Positions 21,658-32,000 of a DNA stretch of 64,000 nt are shown piece by piece. The translations under genes were made by a program, and so were the position numbers. The DNA lies in NCBI GenBank assembly GCA_000149265.1, contig CH002711.1:1118179-1182178 (forward strand), read 5' to 3'. The first letter of the stretch is position 1; each line of letters opens with the position of its first letter. Below the pieces are notes generated by a model, which was not told the origin of the DNA, did no database searches, and was given only the letters and a program-made list of their open reading frames with translations. Source of the DNA: Ciona savignyi. Taxonomy: Eukaryota; Chordata; Ascidiacea; Phlebobranchia; Cionidae.

Positions 21658-24600
21658 ATGATAGCTGAAGGTTATGCTGAAAAGGTACCTGATCAAACTG
21701 GTCCTGTAGGTCGAACATGGTATGTACCGCACCATGGTGTGTATCATCCAGACAAGCCAAATAAAATACGTGTGGTGTTCGACTGCTCCGCTAAATATAA
21801 AGGAGTATGCCTTAATGACAATCTGTTACAGGGGCCGGACCTAACTAATTCTTTAGTAGGAGTTTTACATCGTTTTCGTCGTGAAAAGGTGGCCGTAATG
21901 GGCGACATCAAGTCTATGTTCCACCAAGTGAGAGTGAGCGAGCCTGATCGCGATCTGTTCAGGTTTTTATGGTGGAAAGATGGAAACTTGCAAAATGAAC
22001 TAGAGGTATACAGAATGTCTGTATTTATATTTGGCACAATATGCTCACCGAGTTGTGCAAATTTCGCGCTGCGAAGAACCGCAGAGGATCACGAGCATCA
22101 ATTTCCTCCTTTAGTCGCCGACACAGTGAAGAACAGTTTCTATGTTGACGACTGTTTGACTTCATGCTCAACTGGGCAAGAAGCCATTGAGTTAGTTAAA
22201 CATTTACGCGAACTTTTGGCTAAAGGCGGTTTTCAAATCACTAAATGGATAAGCAACCACAGAGAGGTAATTATGTCTGTTCCCAAATCGGAGCGTGCAA
22301 ATGAATTAAAGCACCTGGACATGATTTCCGACCAGCTACCAGTGGAAAGAGCATTAGGACTCTATTGGAATGTTGAATCCGACAAACTGTGCTTTCGCAC
22401 CAAAGTCAAGGACAAGCCTGCTACTCGCCGTGGCATTCTGTCGGTGCTGAACTCTATATATGACCCGCTTGGGTTTGGATCCGTAGTTCTACAACCAATG
22501 AAGGTTCTTTTACAGAAACTATGCAAACTACAGCTAGAATGGGATGATCCAATTCCTCCAAATGAAAAGGCGAAGTGGGATAAGTGGGTAACGGAGTTAC
22601 CAAGCTTGTCTCAATTTCAAATACCAAGATGCTACAAGCCCCAGCATTTTAATGACGTGATTAATGTTCAACTTCATCATTTTTCAGATGCGTCAGAAGA
22701 GGCATATGGAACAGCAACTTACCTTCGTCTAACAAATGATGTTGGTAACATTCATTGTTCTTTGGTATGTGGAAAAACTCGCCTGGTACCCATAAAACAT
22801 TTGACAATTCCCAGATTGGAATTGTGCGCCGCAACAATTGCTGCTCGTTGCGATAAGTTATTACGAAAAGAGCTACAAATGACTGTCCATTCCTCGGTTT
22901 TTTGGACTGACAGTACCACGGTTTTGAGATATCTTACAAATGAAACAAAATCCTTTCACACCTTTGTCGCAAATAGGGTGGAATTGATTAAAGATTGCTC
23001 TCAACCGGCTCAATGGAAATATGTACCAACACAACTCAACCCAGCAGATGATGCGTCTCGTGGCATGTCCGTTGATGCTTTTTTAAGGTGCACGAGGTGG
23101 CAACGCGGACCTGAATTTTTATGGAAAGCGAACTCTCAATGGCCCTCTCAACCGGATTTTCTAGAGCTATCTGACACTGATTCAGAAGTCAAGCCAATAA
23201 CAAATTCTTGTTTTGCCAGTTCAATAGAGATGTGCTTCATGGAAAAGATTACGAACAAATACTCTAGCTGGCTTCGAACAAAAAGAGTGCTTGCTTGGAT
23301 TCTTCGTTATAAGCGTGTACTGAAGACACCTGTCAAGTTCAATACCAGGGAAATTGTGCCGCTAGATGTTGACGAAGTAAAAGAAGCCCAACAGGTTATT
23401 CTAAAATATGTGCAATCGAAATATTTTTTAGAAGAAATCGAAGCTCTTTCTTGTAAAAAACCTGTACACAAATCTAGTTCTCTCTGCAAGCTTAATCCGT
23501 TTTTAAAAGATGGACTTTTGAGAATCGGAGGACGACTTGATCAGAGTGCGCTGCCTTATGGTACCAAACATCCAGTTTTAATCCCAAGGGAATCACACAT
23601 TGCACAACTAATTATACAGCAAATTCACAATGACTGTGGGCACTCTGGAAGGGAACATGTACTTGCGGCACTCAGAGAGCAGTTTTGGATAACAAAGGCG
23701 AACTCAACAGTTCGCAAAGTCCTTTCTGACTGCATTAGTTGCAGGAAAAGACATGCAAACCCTGGTACCCAAAAGATGGCTGACCTACCAAAAGATAGAT
23801 TGACACCAAATCTACCACCTTTTTCATATGTTGGTGTGGATTTGTTCGGCCCATTTCTCGTTCGAAAAGGAAGAAGTGATCTGAAAAGGTATGGCGTTCT
23901 CTTTACCTGCCTAACCATTAGAGCAGTCCACATCGAAGTGGCCTGCAGTTTGGAAACCAGCTCTTTTCTCCAAGCACTAAGGAGATTCATTGCTCGAAGG
24001 GGCCAGGTTCTGGAAATGAGATCGGACAATGGCACAAATCTTGTTGGTGGAGAACGCGAGCTAAGAGAATCAATTGAACAATGGAATCAAAGTCAAATAA
24101 GTGACTTCCTAATGCAAAAACAAATAAAGTGGGTTTTCAACCAACCTACCGCCTCTCATCATGGTGGCATATGGGAGAGGCAAATAAGAACAGTACGGAA
24201 GGTACTGGGAGCTGTCTGTAAAGAACAGCGAATGGACGACGAAACCCTAACAACGCTTATGTGCGAGGTAGAGGCAATAATCAATGGTAGACCTCTAACA
24301 ACCGTATCCGATGACCCTGGAGACTTGGAGCCTTTAACCCCAAATCAATTGTTGCAATTAAAAGTGCAACATCACTTTCCTCCAGGATTATTCAATGAAA
24401 AGGACACATATTCGAGGAAACGATGGCGTCAGGTTCAACATCTGGCAAATGTATTCTGGTCCAGATGGACAAGAGAGTACCTACCCCTCCTCCAAAAGAG
24501 ACAAAAATGGACAAATGAATCGCGCAATTTCGCAGTGGGTGACATTGTATTGATTGTAAATCAAAACGCGCCTCGCAATACCTGGATCTTAGGCCGGGTG

Positions 24601-24720
24601 ATTAAAACTTACCCTGATAGAAATGGGTTTGTCCGCAGTGTCCAAGTACAAACACAGCATTCGGTCTTGGACCGCCCAATTTCTAAGCTGTGCCTGCTTA
24701 GTGCAGTTAATGCGTCATAA
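21658..24720 (+). CDS. pol: pol: reverse transcriptase, RNase H, integrase
   Basis: A 1,020-codon open frame. RT occupies about residues 20-250 with the YVDD box at 162-165. RNase H follows with all four acidic positions in place: FSDAS (D344), RLELC (E388), WTDST (D418) and NPADD (D464/465). The integrase has an H657-H662-C692-C695 zinc region and the DDE residues D728 (VGVDLFG), D790 (RSDNGTN) and E840 (GIWERQ). A DUF5641-type C-terminal domain covers about 920-1015. The M at 21658 is only the first ATG of an open stretch; the natural product would be cut from a longer polyprotein. The frame is complete and its catalytic residues are intact. Confidence 0.95.
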   Translation: MIAEGYAEKVPDQTGPVGRTWYVPHHGVYHPDKPNKIRVVFDCSAKYKGVCLNDNLLQGPDLTNSLVGVLHRFRREKVAVMGDIKSMFHQVRVSEPDRDLFRFLWWKDGNLQNELEVYRMSVFIFGTICSPSCANFALRRTAEDHEHQFPPLVADTVKNSFYVDDCLTSCSTGQEAIELVKHLRELLAKGGFQITKWISNHREVIMSVPKSERANELKHLDMISDQLPVERALGLYWNVESDKLCFRTKVKDKPATRRGILSVLNSIYDPLGFGSVVLQPMKVLLQKLCKLQLEWDDPIPPNEKAKWDKWVTELPSLSQFQIPRCYKPQHFNDVINVQLHHFSDASEEAYGTATYLRLTNDVGNIHCSLVCGKTRLVPIKHLTIPRLELCAATIAARCDKLLRKELQMTVHSSVFWTDSTTVLRYLTNETKSFHTFVANRVELIKDCSQPAQWKYVPTQLNPADDASRGMSVDAFLRCTRWQRGPEFLWKANSQWPSQPDFLELSDTDSEVKPITNSCFASSIEMCFMEKITNKYSSWLRTKRVLAWILRYKRVLKTPVKFNTREIVPLDVDEVKEAQQVILKYVQSKYFLEEIEALSCKKPVHKSSSLCKLNPFLKDGLLRIGGRLDQSALPYGTKHPVLIPRESHIAQLIIQQIHNDCGHSGREHVLAALREQFWITKANSTVRKVLSDCISCRKRHANPGTQKMADLPKDRLTPNLPPFSYVGVDLFGPFLVRKGRSDLKRYGVLFTCLTIRAVHIEVACSLETSSFLQALRRFIARRGQVLEMRSDNGTNLVGGERELRESIEQWNQSQISDFLMQKQIKWVFNQPTASHHGGIWERQIRTVRKVLGAVCKEQRMDDETLTTLMCEVEAIINGRPLTTVSDDPGDLEPLTPNQLLQLKVQHHFPPGLFNEKDTYSRKRWRQVQHLANVFWSRWTREYLPLLQKRQKWTNESRNFAVGDIVLIVNQNAPRNTWILGRVIKTYPDRNGFVRSVQVQTQHSVLDRPISKLCLLSAVNAS

Positions 24721-24828
24721 ATTGTGTGGTGTTGTATCACTTTTTTCATTGCAACCTTATTTCTTTCTTTGTTATTTGTAACCGAAGTGTTAAGCGATCT
24801 CAAATGATTTCTAGAACTTTTATCGCTT

Positions 24829-24841
24829 AAAGGGGCCGGGA
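24829..24841 (+). promoter_or_regulatory. polypurine tract
   Basis: A purine run broken only by cc (aaaggggccggga) immediately before the 3' LTR, the expected primer for plus-strand synthesis. Confidence 0.8.
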
Positions 24842-25331
24842 TGAAATCGCAAACATTATTATTTCATAATTATTGGTCACTTGGCCGGCTACCATTTTTT
24901 ATTTGTACTTTGCGGTTACCATAATTCGAATTTACGTTTAATTTAACTTTGAACAATCTAAACCAGTCGCATTCAGTCTACAAGGTCGTTGTGTTAGCAA
25001 CCCTATTTCGGTAATTGATTTTTGATGTTATCTTTCAGTGGCAAAACAAATTTAAGTATTTAAACAAGTATATACTGTGTACTGAACAAAAGATTGTGTA
25101 AAAAGGGCTGTGAATATTCAGTAAGTGTTTTGCTTTATAATTCGCCTTTTTTCAACCATATTTAAATTTATTATGGTTTACAGAAAACGTTACTAAACGG
25201 AACAATAAAAAGGGATTCAAAATAAAACGTCCTCGTCAATCCGTCAAGTATCAGTTAATGAAAATTTCTAAGCCAACCAAACAAAGACAGTACACAGGAT
25301 AATATAGACGTTTGGCAATCTGGCGGCTATA
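24842..25331 (+). repeat. 3' LTR of the BEL/Pao element
   Basis: 490 bp, identical by eye to the 5' LTR except for one missing c near 25286. Confidence 0.95.
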
Positions 25332-25336
25332 TCGTT

Positions 25337-25955
25337 GTTATATTTTTTGTTTGTCGGTAATTCCCCGTGGTTGACAAAATCTGTTAATGTTAGGTATGTG
25401 TCACCGCATTATTTTTTATTGTATTAAAATTATCTGTTGATTTTAGTTGTTTTAAAGAATGCAGGTGCTTTTATTATACACGTAATTATTGTGTACGAAT
25501 CGGTATTTTGGGGATATTCCTGTGTAAGCTGGGTTTAACTTTCTTTAACATTTGTAAATAATAGCTTTTTTCACTTCTTAGATATCGGCTAAAGTCCAAA
25601 AATCGCCAAAACAGTCTACTAATTTACATATTTTGATCTGAAAGGATTTCCCCGTGGGTTTTCTGTAAAATCAAGGGTGCTGATGCAAATAACCACCATT
25701 TCAATTAATATTCCTGAAAGTTTCAACCTTAATAAATAATCCCTTCTGTTTGTCACGTGCATTACGCATAAGAAAAGAAAACGGAGTGAAATAAACATGC
25801 GATTTCTTCGATTTCGAAGGGGAACCAAAATTACGACTGCAGCACTACCGGTGGTAACACACGGTAATACGCGTTTGTTACGCAACTTAAACGAAGTACG
25901 ACCAAGGCATGTCACCGTGTTTGTCACCGTGCTTAGCCTAAAAAAAACTACCAAA
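25337..25955. other. gene-free stretch, diverged dispersed repeat
   Basis: No gene seen. Segment 25500-25720 resembles 6440-6760 and in part 16640-16690. Confidence 0.5.
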
Positions 25956-26320
25956 TATTAGGAAAATGTGTCACACAATTTCTTTAACCTTGTGCAAATC
26001 ATATATTTTATCGCTTTTCTTATTTAAAAAAAAATATAAACAGTATCGAATTTAAATTTTATAACAACAGATTGCTGTAACAGTCTCAAATGTTTAACCT
26101 TAGTATAAAATTCCATGTTAGACATATGCTATACTGTCATAAGCTGTTATGCTGAACAAACATGTGGTCTCCACAATTAAAAAGGTGACTTGCTTAAGTT
26201 ATACTTCGCTCTCGAATATAGGCAAATAGCTCGCTACAATTTATCTGTAATGTCAAACGTAGCATCAAGAAAAATGAACTTACCTTCACTAACAACAAAC
26301 ACAGACTAAAAATGCATATA
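25956..26320 (-). repeat. diverged direct duplicate, copy B
   Basis: Homologous to 16766-17125 over about 350 bp with many substitutions and indels. On the minus strand it keeps a splice donor at the matching place (gtgaag then gtaagttc, about 26275). No NXPE-like coding sequence follows it on the minus strand; the retrotransposon lies there instead. Confidence 0.6.
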
Positions 26321-26397
26321 TATTTAATGCACACACAAGACTGAAACAACCCCTTCTATATATGCTAATCACGCGGATTGCTTAAGCAATAATAACC

Positions 26398-26602
26398 AGG
26401 TTACCGGAGCTATTACATTGTTTTGTGTATGATTCACACTTTTTATCAATTTGGTAGGACCAATTAATTTGCTGGGTTAAGGCAATTTCCCTTAAGTGCC
26501 TTGCCCAAGGACACAACCGGCTAGCTAACGACCAATTTTGAACCTGCAACCCTTTATAGGCTGAAAGGCTACGATATACTAAACCACCAGACTATAATCG
26601 AT
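26398..26602 (-). repeat. tRNA-derived SINE, 3'-truncated
   Basis: Minus-oriented head and mid body: ggagctattacattg, tgccttgcccaaggacacaa, ccggctagctaacgacc, then aaaccaccagactataatcg. Confidence 0.85.
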
Positions 26603-26929
26603 TGGAAACTTATGTTATTCCTTATTTATTTTTACGTACACGTATACGTATACTTAGTAATTAACCCAGTTTTAGAATTACAAGGAACTTTACAATATAT
26701 ACATTTACAAAAATGCAAACTTTCCGTTTTAAGGAGATAAAATACAAAGATCGTTTTCGTGAAGACATGTTTAACACAAATTATTTCGCTGAAATGGCGA
26801 TAAAATATAGCAATGTTCATTATCGTAGCTTCGTCTCACCGGAAGACAGTACTAGCATAAACGGTATCAATCTTAGTTTAAAGATAATGCCATTAGACTG
26901 ATGGAGTAACGTATAAAACCACCTAGCGT

Positions 26930-27030
26930 TATCGGAAGGTATCCTATAACGAATGCCCGTGTGATAACTCTTCCGCTCTTTCCCATTTACAGGGGGAAAT
27001 ATGAATATCCTATATTATTTGAATATCAAT
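26930..27030 (+). repeat. SINE 3' fragment
   Basis: A diverged tail portion: gaatgcccgtgtgataac, ctttcccatttacaggggg, atgaatatcctat. Confidence 0.55.
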
Positions 27031-28284
27031 CGAATATTGAATACCATTATATCTCCCATGCTTTTTCTTTAAAAGTATTAGTCACAGATTGCGGTGGTAG
27101 GGGCAGGTGCATTTGGCCGATGCTCGTCGCTTAGCCAAAAGTTCACCTAAGCTGTCTTCTAGTTGCAATGGTCGGTGCCTGACACTGATTTCTGATAATG
27201 GCTACATAAATAGATCACCTCTTGCAACTTTTTGTTTTTATTCGGCATTTCTGTAAATTAGTTCATTCTGCTGGTTGTTTTTTGTTCATAAAATCACGAC
27301 AATATATACCAAATAAATACAGCTAGGTCACGAGGACAGATGAGGTGTGGACGGCTATTTTAACTGTGTGAAATGGGTCGCGTTTATAATAAAACAGCGG
27401 ACATTGCACCAACTAAACTTACAATACTGGGTTGTTAACTACGGCGCAAATAGTTTTTTCGGTAATAAACACGGTATATAGTATGTGGAGAATCAAGTGC
27501 TTTTGTGGTCGGTTGGCGTGCTTATACATAGCACTAAATCTGACGTCTGACCTAAGTTCTCCAGCTATTTAGACTCCGAATTGACTCCATCTCGGAAGGT
27601 TTCTTTATTGTACCTTATAAATTAATACAGTGAAACACATACAGTTTAACTGGTTGTCTGGACATGCTCGGAGCCGCGCTCCAAGCAGGCGATTTATTTT
27701 GGTCCGTATTCCAAAACGCGTTTTCGATAATAATAGATAATATGAGTTTATACACAAAACTTTAGCTTGCCACGCATGTATGGCGCAATGTATGAGAAGA
27801 GGATATATAGGAAGTGTTGGGGATAATAGCCGGTTGACTTTGACACGCAAAGAAAATGATTTGACGGGAGTAACGGGGAACAATTGCGAATGTCAATACA
27901 AGTAGCCTACACAGTCAAAAATTGTGTAAAAACGAATAATTTCCACTAATAGAACCAGCGATTCAGTGGATTCACCACAACATTAATACAAGTATTTCGT
28001 ATAATTTGGCACATTCTTATTTCATGCAATAATATTTTATCATTTGACCCAATGATTATTAAATGATTATGTTATACCAAACTGTAGTTGTATGCAAAAG
28101 TTTTTTGTGTAGTGTTGTAATGTTTACAAACATTGGTCACGCCCATGTCACGTGACAATCACAAGAGTTTACTCAGCCAATAAGATTTCATTGGTTCAAT
28201 ACCCCTTCGCCTACATAGTCATACTCACTATCACTATCAGCAGTGGATATTTGTCAGATTCTAGGGAAAGTTTTATTTCTTAGA
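27031..28284. other. gene-free stretch upstream of PNPLA8
   Basis: No supported gene. A canonical E-box palindrome (gtcacgtgac) lies at about 28146-28155, within 150 bp of a small exon-like segment, and may belong to the promoter area of the next gene. Confidence 0.45.
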
Positions 28285-28305
28285 ATGGATTTGGAACCAC
28301 CAAAG
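28285..28305 (+). other. possible tiny upstream exon or uORF start of PNPLA8
   Basis: An ATG opens MDLEPPK and is followed directly by a donor-like gtatgc. Spliced to the acceptor at 29000 it would not be in the PNPLA8 frame, so it would act as an upstream ATG rather than the protein start, or be discarded as part of an outron if the gene is trans-spliced. Confidence 0.3.
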
Positions 28306-28677
28306 GTATGCCAGTTATATAACATTGGTAGCTACTAGCTAGATTTACAGGCCTAATGCAAATACCAATAATATGCGCGGGTCCGGTACCGCTTATCGAT
28401 ATGTCTATGTGTAAAACTTAAAATTAAATATAAACGAACTATTGAGTTATTTTTTTTTGACTTGACTGGTATTTCTAATTGGTTCAAAGCATAGCAACAG
28501 GCCAACAGCGATCCTAAAGGCTAGATTTTAAAGGTGACCAGTCTTGCAGCTTTTCCTTGTTTTTTATTTTTGTATAAACCCTGATACCATTATTTTAGAA
28601 GTACTGGTAACGATTTTTTTTATTGATGAGATATTATGTAGTCGGACAATTTTACTGTGTTTGTAATATTGTTGTCT

Positions 28678-28900
28678 TTCAGCCAAAAGTTTGTAGGATC
28701 GAAACTATTCACCACCGGTATCCAGCACTCACTGACTAGTTGGTTGTGTGATAGTTGCAAACGTTGTCTGAACCTAGTGCTTGTAGGTTCAACTTAGTAG
28801 CAATCTCACAACACACTGCAATACCGGTACTTTCAATAAATTATCCGTGGGGACAATACAGCAAGTCTCAACTGTTGGGATAGAAATTTCATATCCATCC
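28678..28900 (+). repeat. tRNA-derived SINE, diverged
   Basis: Plus copy: tttgtaggatcgaaacta, ctagttggttgtgtgatag, cacaacacactgcaata. Immediately upstream of PNPLA8. Confidence 0.65.
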
Positions 28901-29002
28901 ATTTATTCATGTAACTGCCATTATCTATATTCTAGCGTAGTTGCTTAAATCCTCTGATATGTTGTAATTTATTGAATTTAACCGCGGCATCAGCTTACAG
29001 CT

Positions 29003-32000
29003 ATGTTGTGTACAAGTATTTCAATGCAACAATCAAGGAACATTTCCAGCACTTGGAAAAAGTCCCATTCCAGCAGCCTGTATGCATCTAGTAAAACTAC
29101 AGTCCATTCTACCGAGCTTTTTGCACATAGCAATAGAGCTTGTTTGTGTTATTCACCAAGACTGCTATCCAGTACAGCAAAGTTTGCATACACAACTGTA
29201 CGAACGAAATGCCACCAGTACCTACATTCAGTAGCAAATATTCCTCACCGCTTTTTAAGTTACAAAAAACCTTGGGATTCTGTGTTGTCGACTAGTAAGG
29301 ACGTGTCATCCTATTTCAAGTCAGGGAATGCTTCAAAACCGTTAAATAGTGACAGAAAACAATATGTCATGAATTATGCCCATACGAATTTCAATACAAG
29401 GCCTGTCGATAATAGCATGGAGAAAACTATTTCCACAAATCAAAATATCGTGCTGCCAAAGTATAGCTTTTCGAGTACGGGTAATCTTTCCCCAGTTTCT
29501 GAAAATGGTTTAAATGAAAACTTGCATGAGCCAAAAAATGATGCAGATAAAAATTCTGAAAATGTTCAAAACAATGAAGAAGATTTCAGTGAAGACGATA
29601 TTCAGTCTAAAAAACATTCGCAGTACGACCACCTAATTTCATCGGTCAAAAAGCAACAGGAGGCGGAAAAAGAATTCGAAAATACTTTGCTAAATTCCGT
29701 GAAAACTGTGTTTACTGCACCAGTGAATAGCTTTTTTAGTTTATTATCTCATGCAAATATTTTCGAACGCTCAGATGAGAAACAAACAAAGCAAATTGTT
29801 GATAAAGCTATGTCTAAACCGGACGAATCTGGTGTAATTCACCCCAGTGCAAACTCACCACAAGATGATGCTCTCACCAAAGAACCAGTGTCTTTGCTAG
29901 ACAGCTTGTATCAATATGTTCCATATGTCTTTTCTGGTTCAAATAATGCAACTGATGCAAAGGAAAAATATGTGCAGAAAAAGACTTCGCGGATTCAGGT
30001 ATTTTGTCATTGTTAAGTACTGACTGGTACACCAGTTGACATTAACAGACTAGTCTAAAATCCTTTCTAAAAGTTATTATTCTCATTCTGTTTTACTTAT
30101 GAATGTAAAAGGATTCTTAACCAGTAGCAATGTTAGCATAATATATAATTATATACTGTATGACTCCACCAGTATCAATGTTGTCTGCTTTCATTTGTAT
30201 TAAAATTAACATACTGTCAGTATTTTGTTTAATTTTGTGTTAAAATTTTCGATTTACATTTTAAACCTTTTACTGCAGGCTGATCGGTTTCAAGTTGAGC
30301 AACGTGTTAGTATAAACAACAGAACTAGATATCTAATTCAATGTATCAGGGACACGAACAGTATGCTCACATTGTTTCAGCGAGTGGAAGAGCTGAAAGA
30401 CCATCTCCTGAGGTTTCCTGACACCAGAATCACAGCAGTAAAGGTGATGTAATTTTACATAGTTTAGATTAAGTAAACCACATTGGAATCGAATATAGGA
30501 GAAGAGGACGAAACTCCTGTTATGCCGGGAGGATGGAAAATAGTTTTCGAGTACTAAAAATAAAAAAGTGTCTACGCCGACATTTCACCTGCATCACACA
30601 AAAACACCAAAATAATATTTTTATTTGTGCGATACCACAAATAAAAGATTTTTTGCATTTATCTTTACATTGCAGCAGTTTTAACTTCAATTTTGATGCT
30701 ATTCATAATCCATATGAAGTATTAGAAGATTGTTCCGAGACACAACACAACAGTGAGAAAAAAGTGCTCATGATTAAAATAGAATTCAGAACCTGTATGG
30801 TTGCTGGCTCACTGCCAGCCTTACACAATGCTGAGGAGTTCAGGACTAAACTTTTTATTGTGGTACTTAGGAAAATGCAATTCGAGAGATCATGCACATT
30901 TATAGAACTTCATTTGACAAAGACTTGCTTCCTCTGTTACGGGTTACATTAGCTATGCTGGGAGCTGTTGATCCTCCGAAACGAAAAGGAATCAGAATAC
31001 TTACCATAGATGGAGGGGGTTGCAGGTAAATAACTTTGTTTATAGTTGTAACATTGATGCCCTTGAAAAATAACAAGAATTATTTTTTCTGTGAAAACTT
31101 AACGCTTGTTGTATAACAAGGTCAACCCCATAATTACTTAACCTATGGCACAAGTTATATGAATATATGGCAATAACATTAATAATTTCTTTTACACCTA
31201 TATTTCCCTTGTAAATATATTCAATTATAATTCCTTTCCTAAAGATTTTCCCACCTGCCATGTTACAAACAACAAAATCTTTCATTTAAATTCCAGGGGT
31301 GTGCTTTCTGTTGAGATATTTCGTCGTTTGGTTGAGCTCAGTGGCCAGCCAATTCATGAGATGTTTGATTACATATGTGGTGTTAGCACAGGTGCCATAC
31401 TGGGGTTCCTGCTTGGCCTGAAAAAAATTCCCATTGAGTCACTGGGACCCATGTACAGGTAAAGTGGTCTTCCTTTAAGATGCAACATTTTTTTTAAAAT
31501 CTACTGCTTTATAAATAAGTACATCTGGCCAGTTGGCTTAGTCATTGAACGTAACAGCTTAAGTCACAAGGTCCTGAGATCAAAACCAGTCTTTGGCTGT
31601 GAAAAGACTCAACACTTAATAGAAATTCTTAGTGAAATAAAAAGTAATAGCTCTGATAAATATATTACACTTTAATAGATATGGAAATATGACTGTGGTT
31701 GTACTTGTTGTATTAACTCATTTATTTTTCCCACCCCTGGTAATAAACATTAGTATGATATCTTAACCAATACTTATGTGTTTAATGCCCAAATGTTTCT
31801 ACAGGTCTTTCAGTGCCCAAGTTTTTGAGCAAAACAAGTTGGTAGGAACGGGAAAATTAGTGATATCTCATGCTTTTTACAACACGGAAACATATCAGAG
31901 AGTTCTAAGAGAAATCATGGGTAAAAATGATGTTAAAATCTTTTTTTATATCATAAATGCAAAGCAATGCTTCAGTTATTACTTTAATAATAAAACTCTC

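Larger units (their letters stand above)
18605..25336 (+). mobile_element. BEL/Pao LTR retrotransposon with 5-bp target duplication
   Basis: The element spans 18610-25331, flanked by the direct repeat tcgtt (18605-18609 and 25332-25336), the duplication size usual for BEL/Pao. LTRs are 491 and 490 bp. A candidate primer binding site starts TGG at 19103, two bases after the 5' LTR, and a polypurine tract (aaaggggccggga, 24829-24841) abuts the 3' LTR. Internal order is gag, zinc knuckle, aspartic protease, reverse transcriptase, RNase H, integrase, which is the BEL/Pao order. No envelope-like frame lies after the integrase. The pol part is open, but gag-protease is broken, so this copy is unlikely to be autonomous as sequenced. 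Confidence 0.95.

Noticed and set aside
30533..30952. 139-codon plus frame in PNPLA8
   Set aside because: It overlaps exon 3 in the wrong frame; the exon 30871-31025 fits the patatin family and phase.
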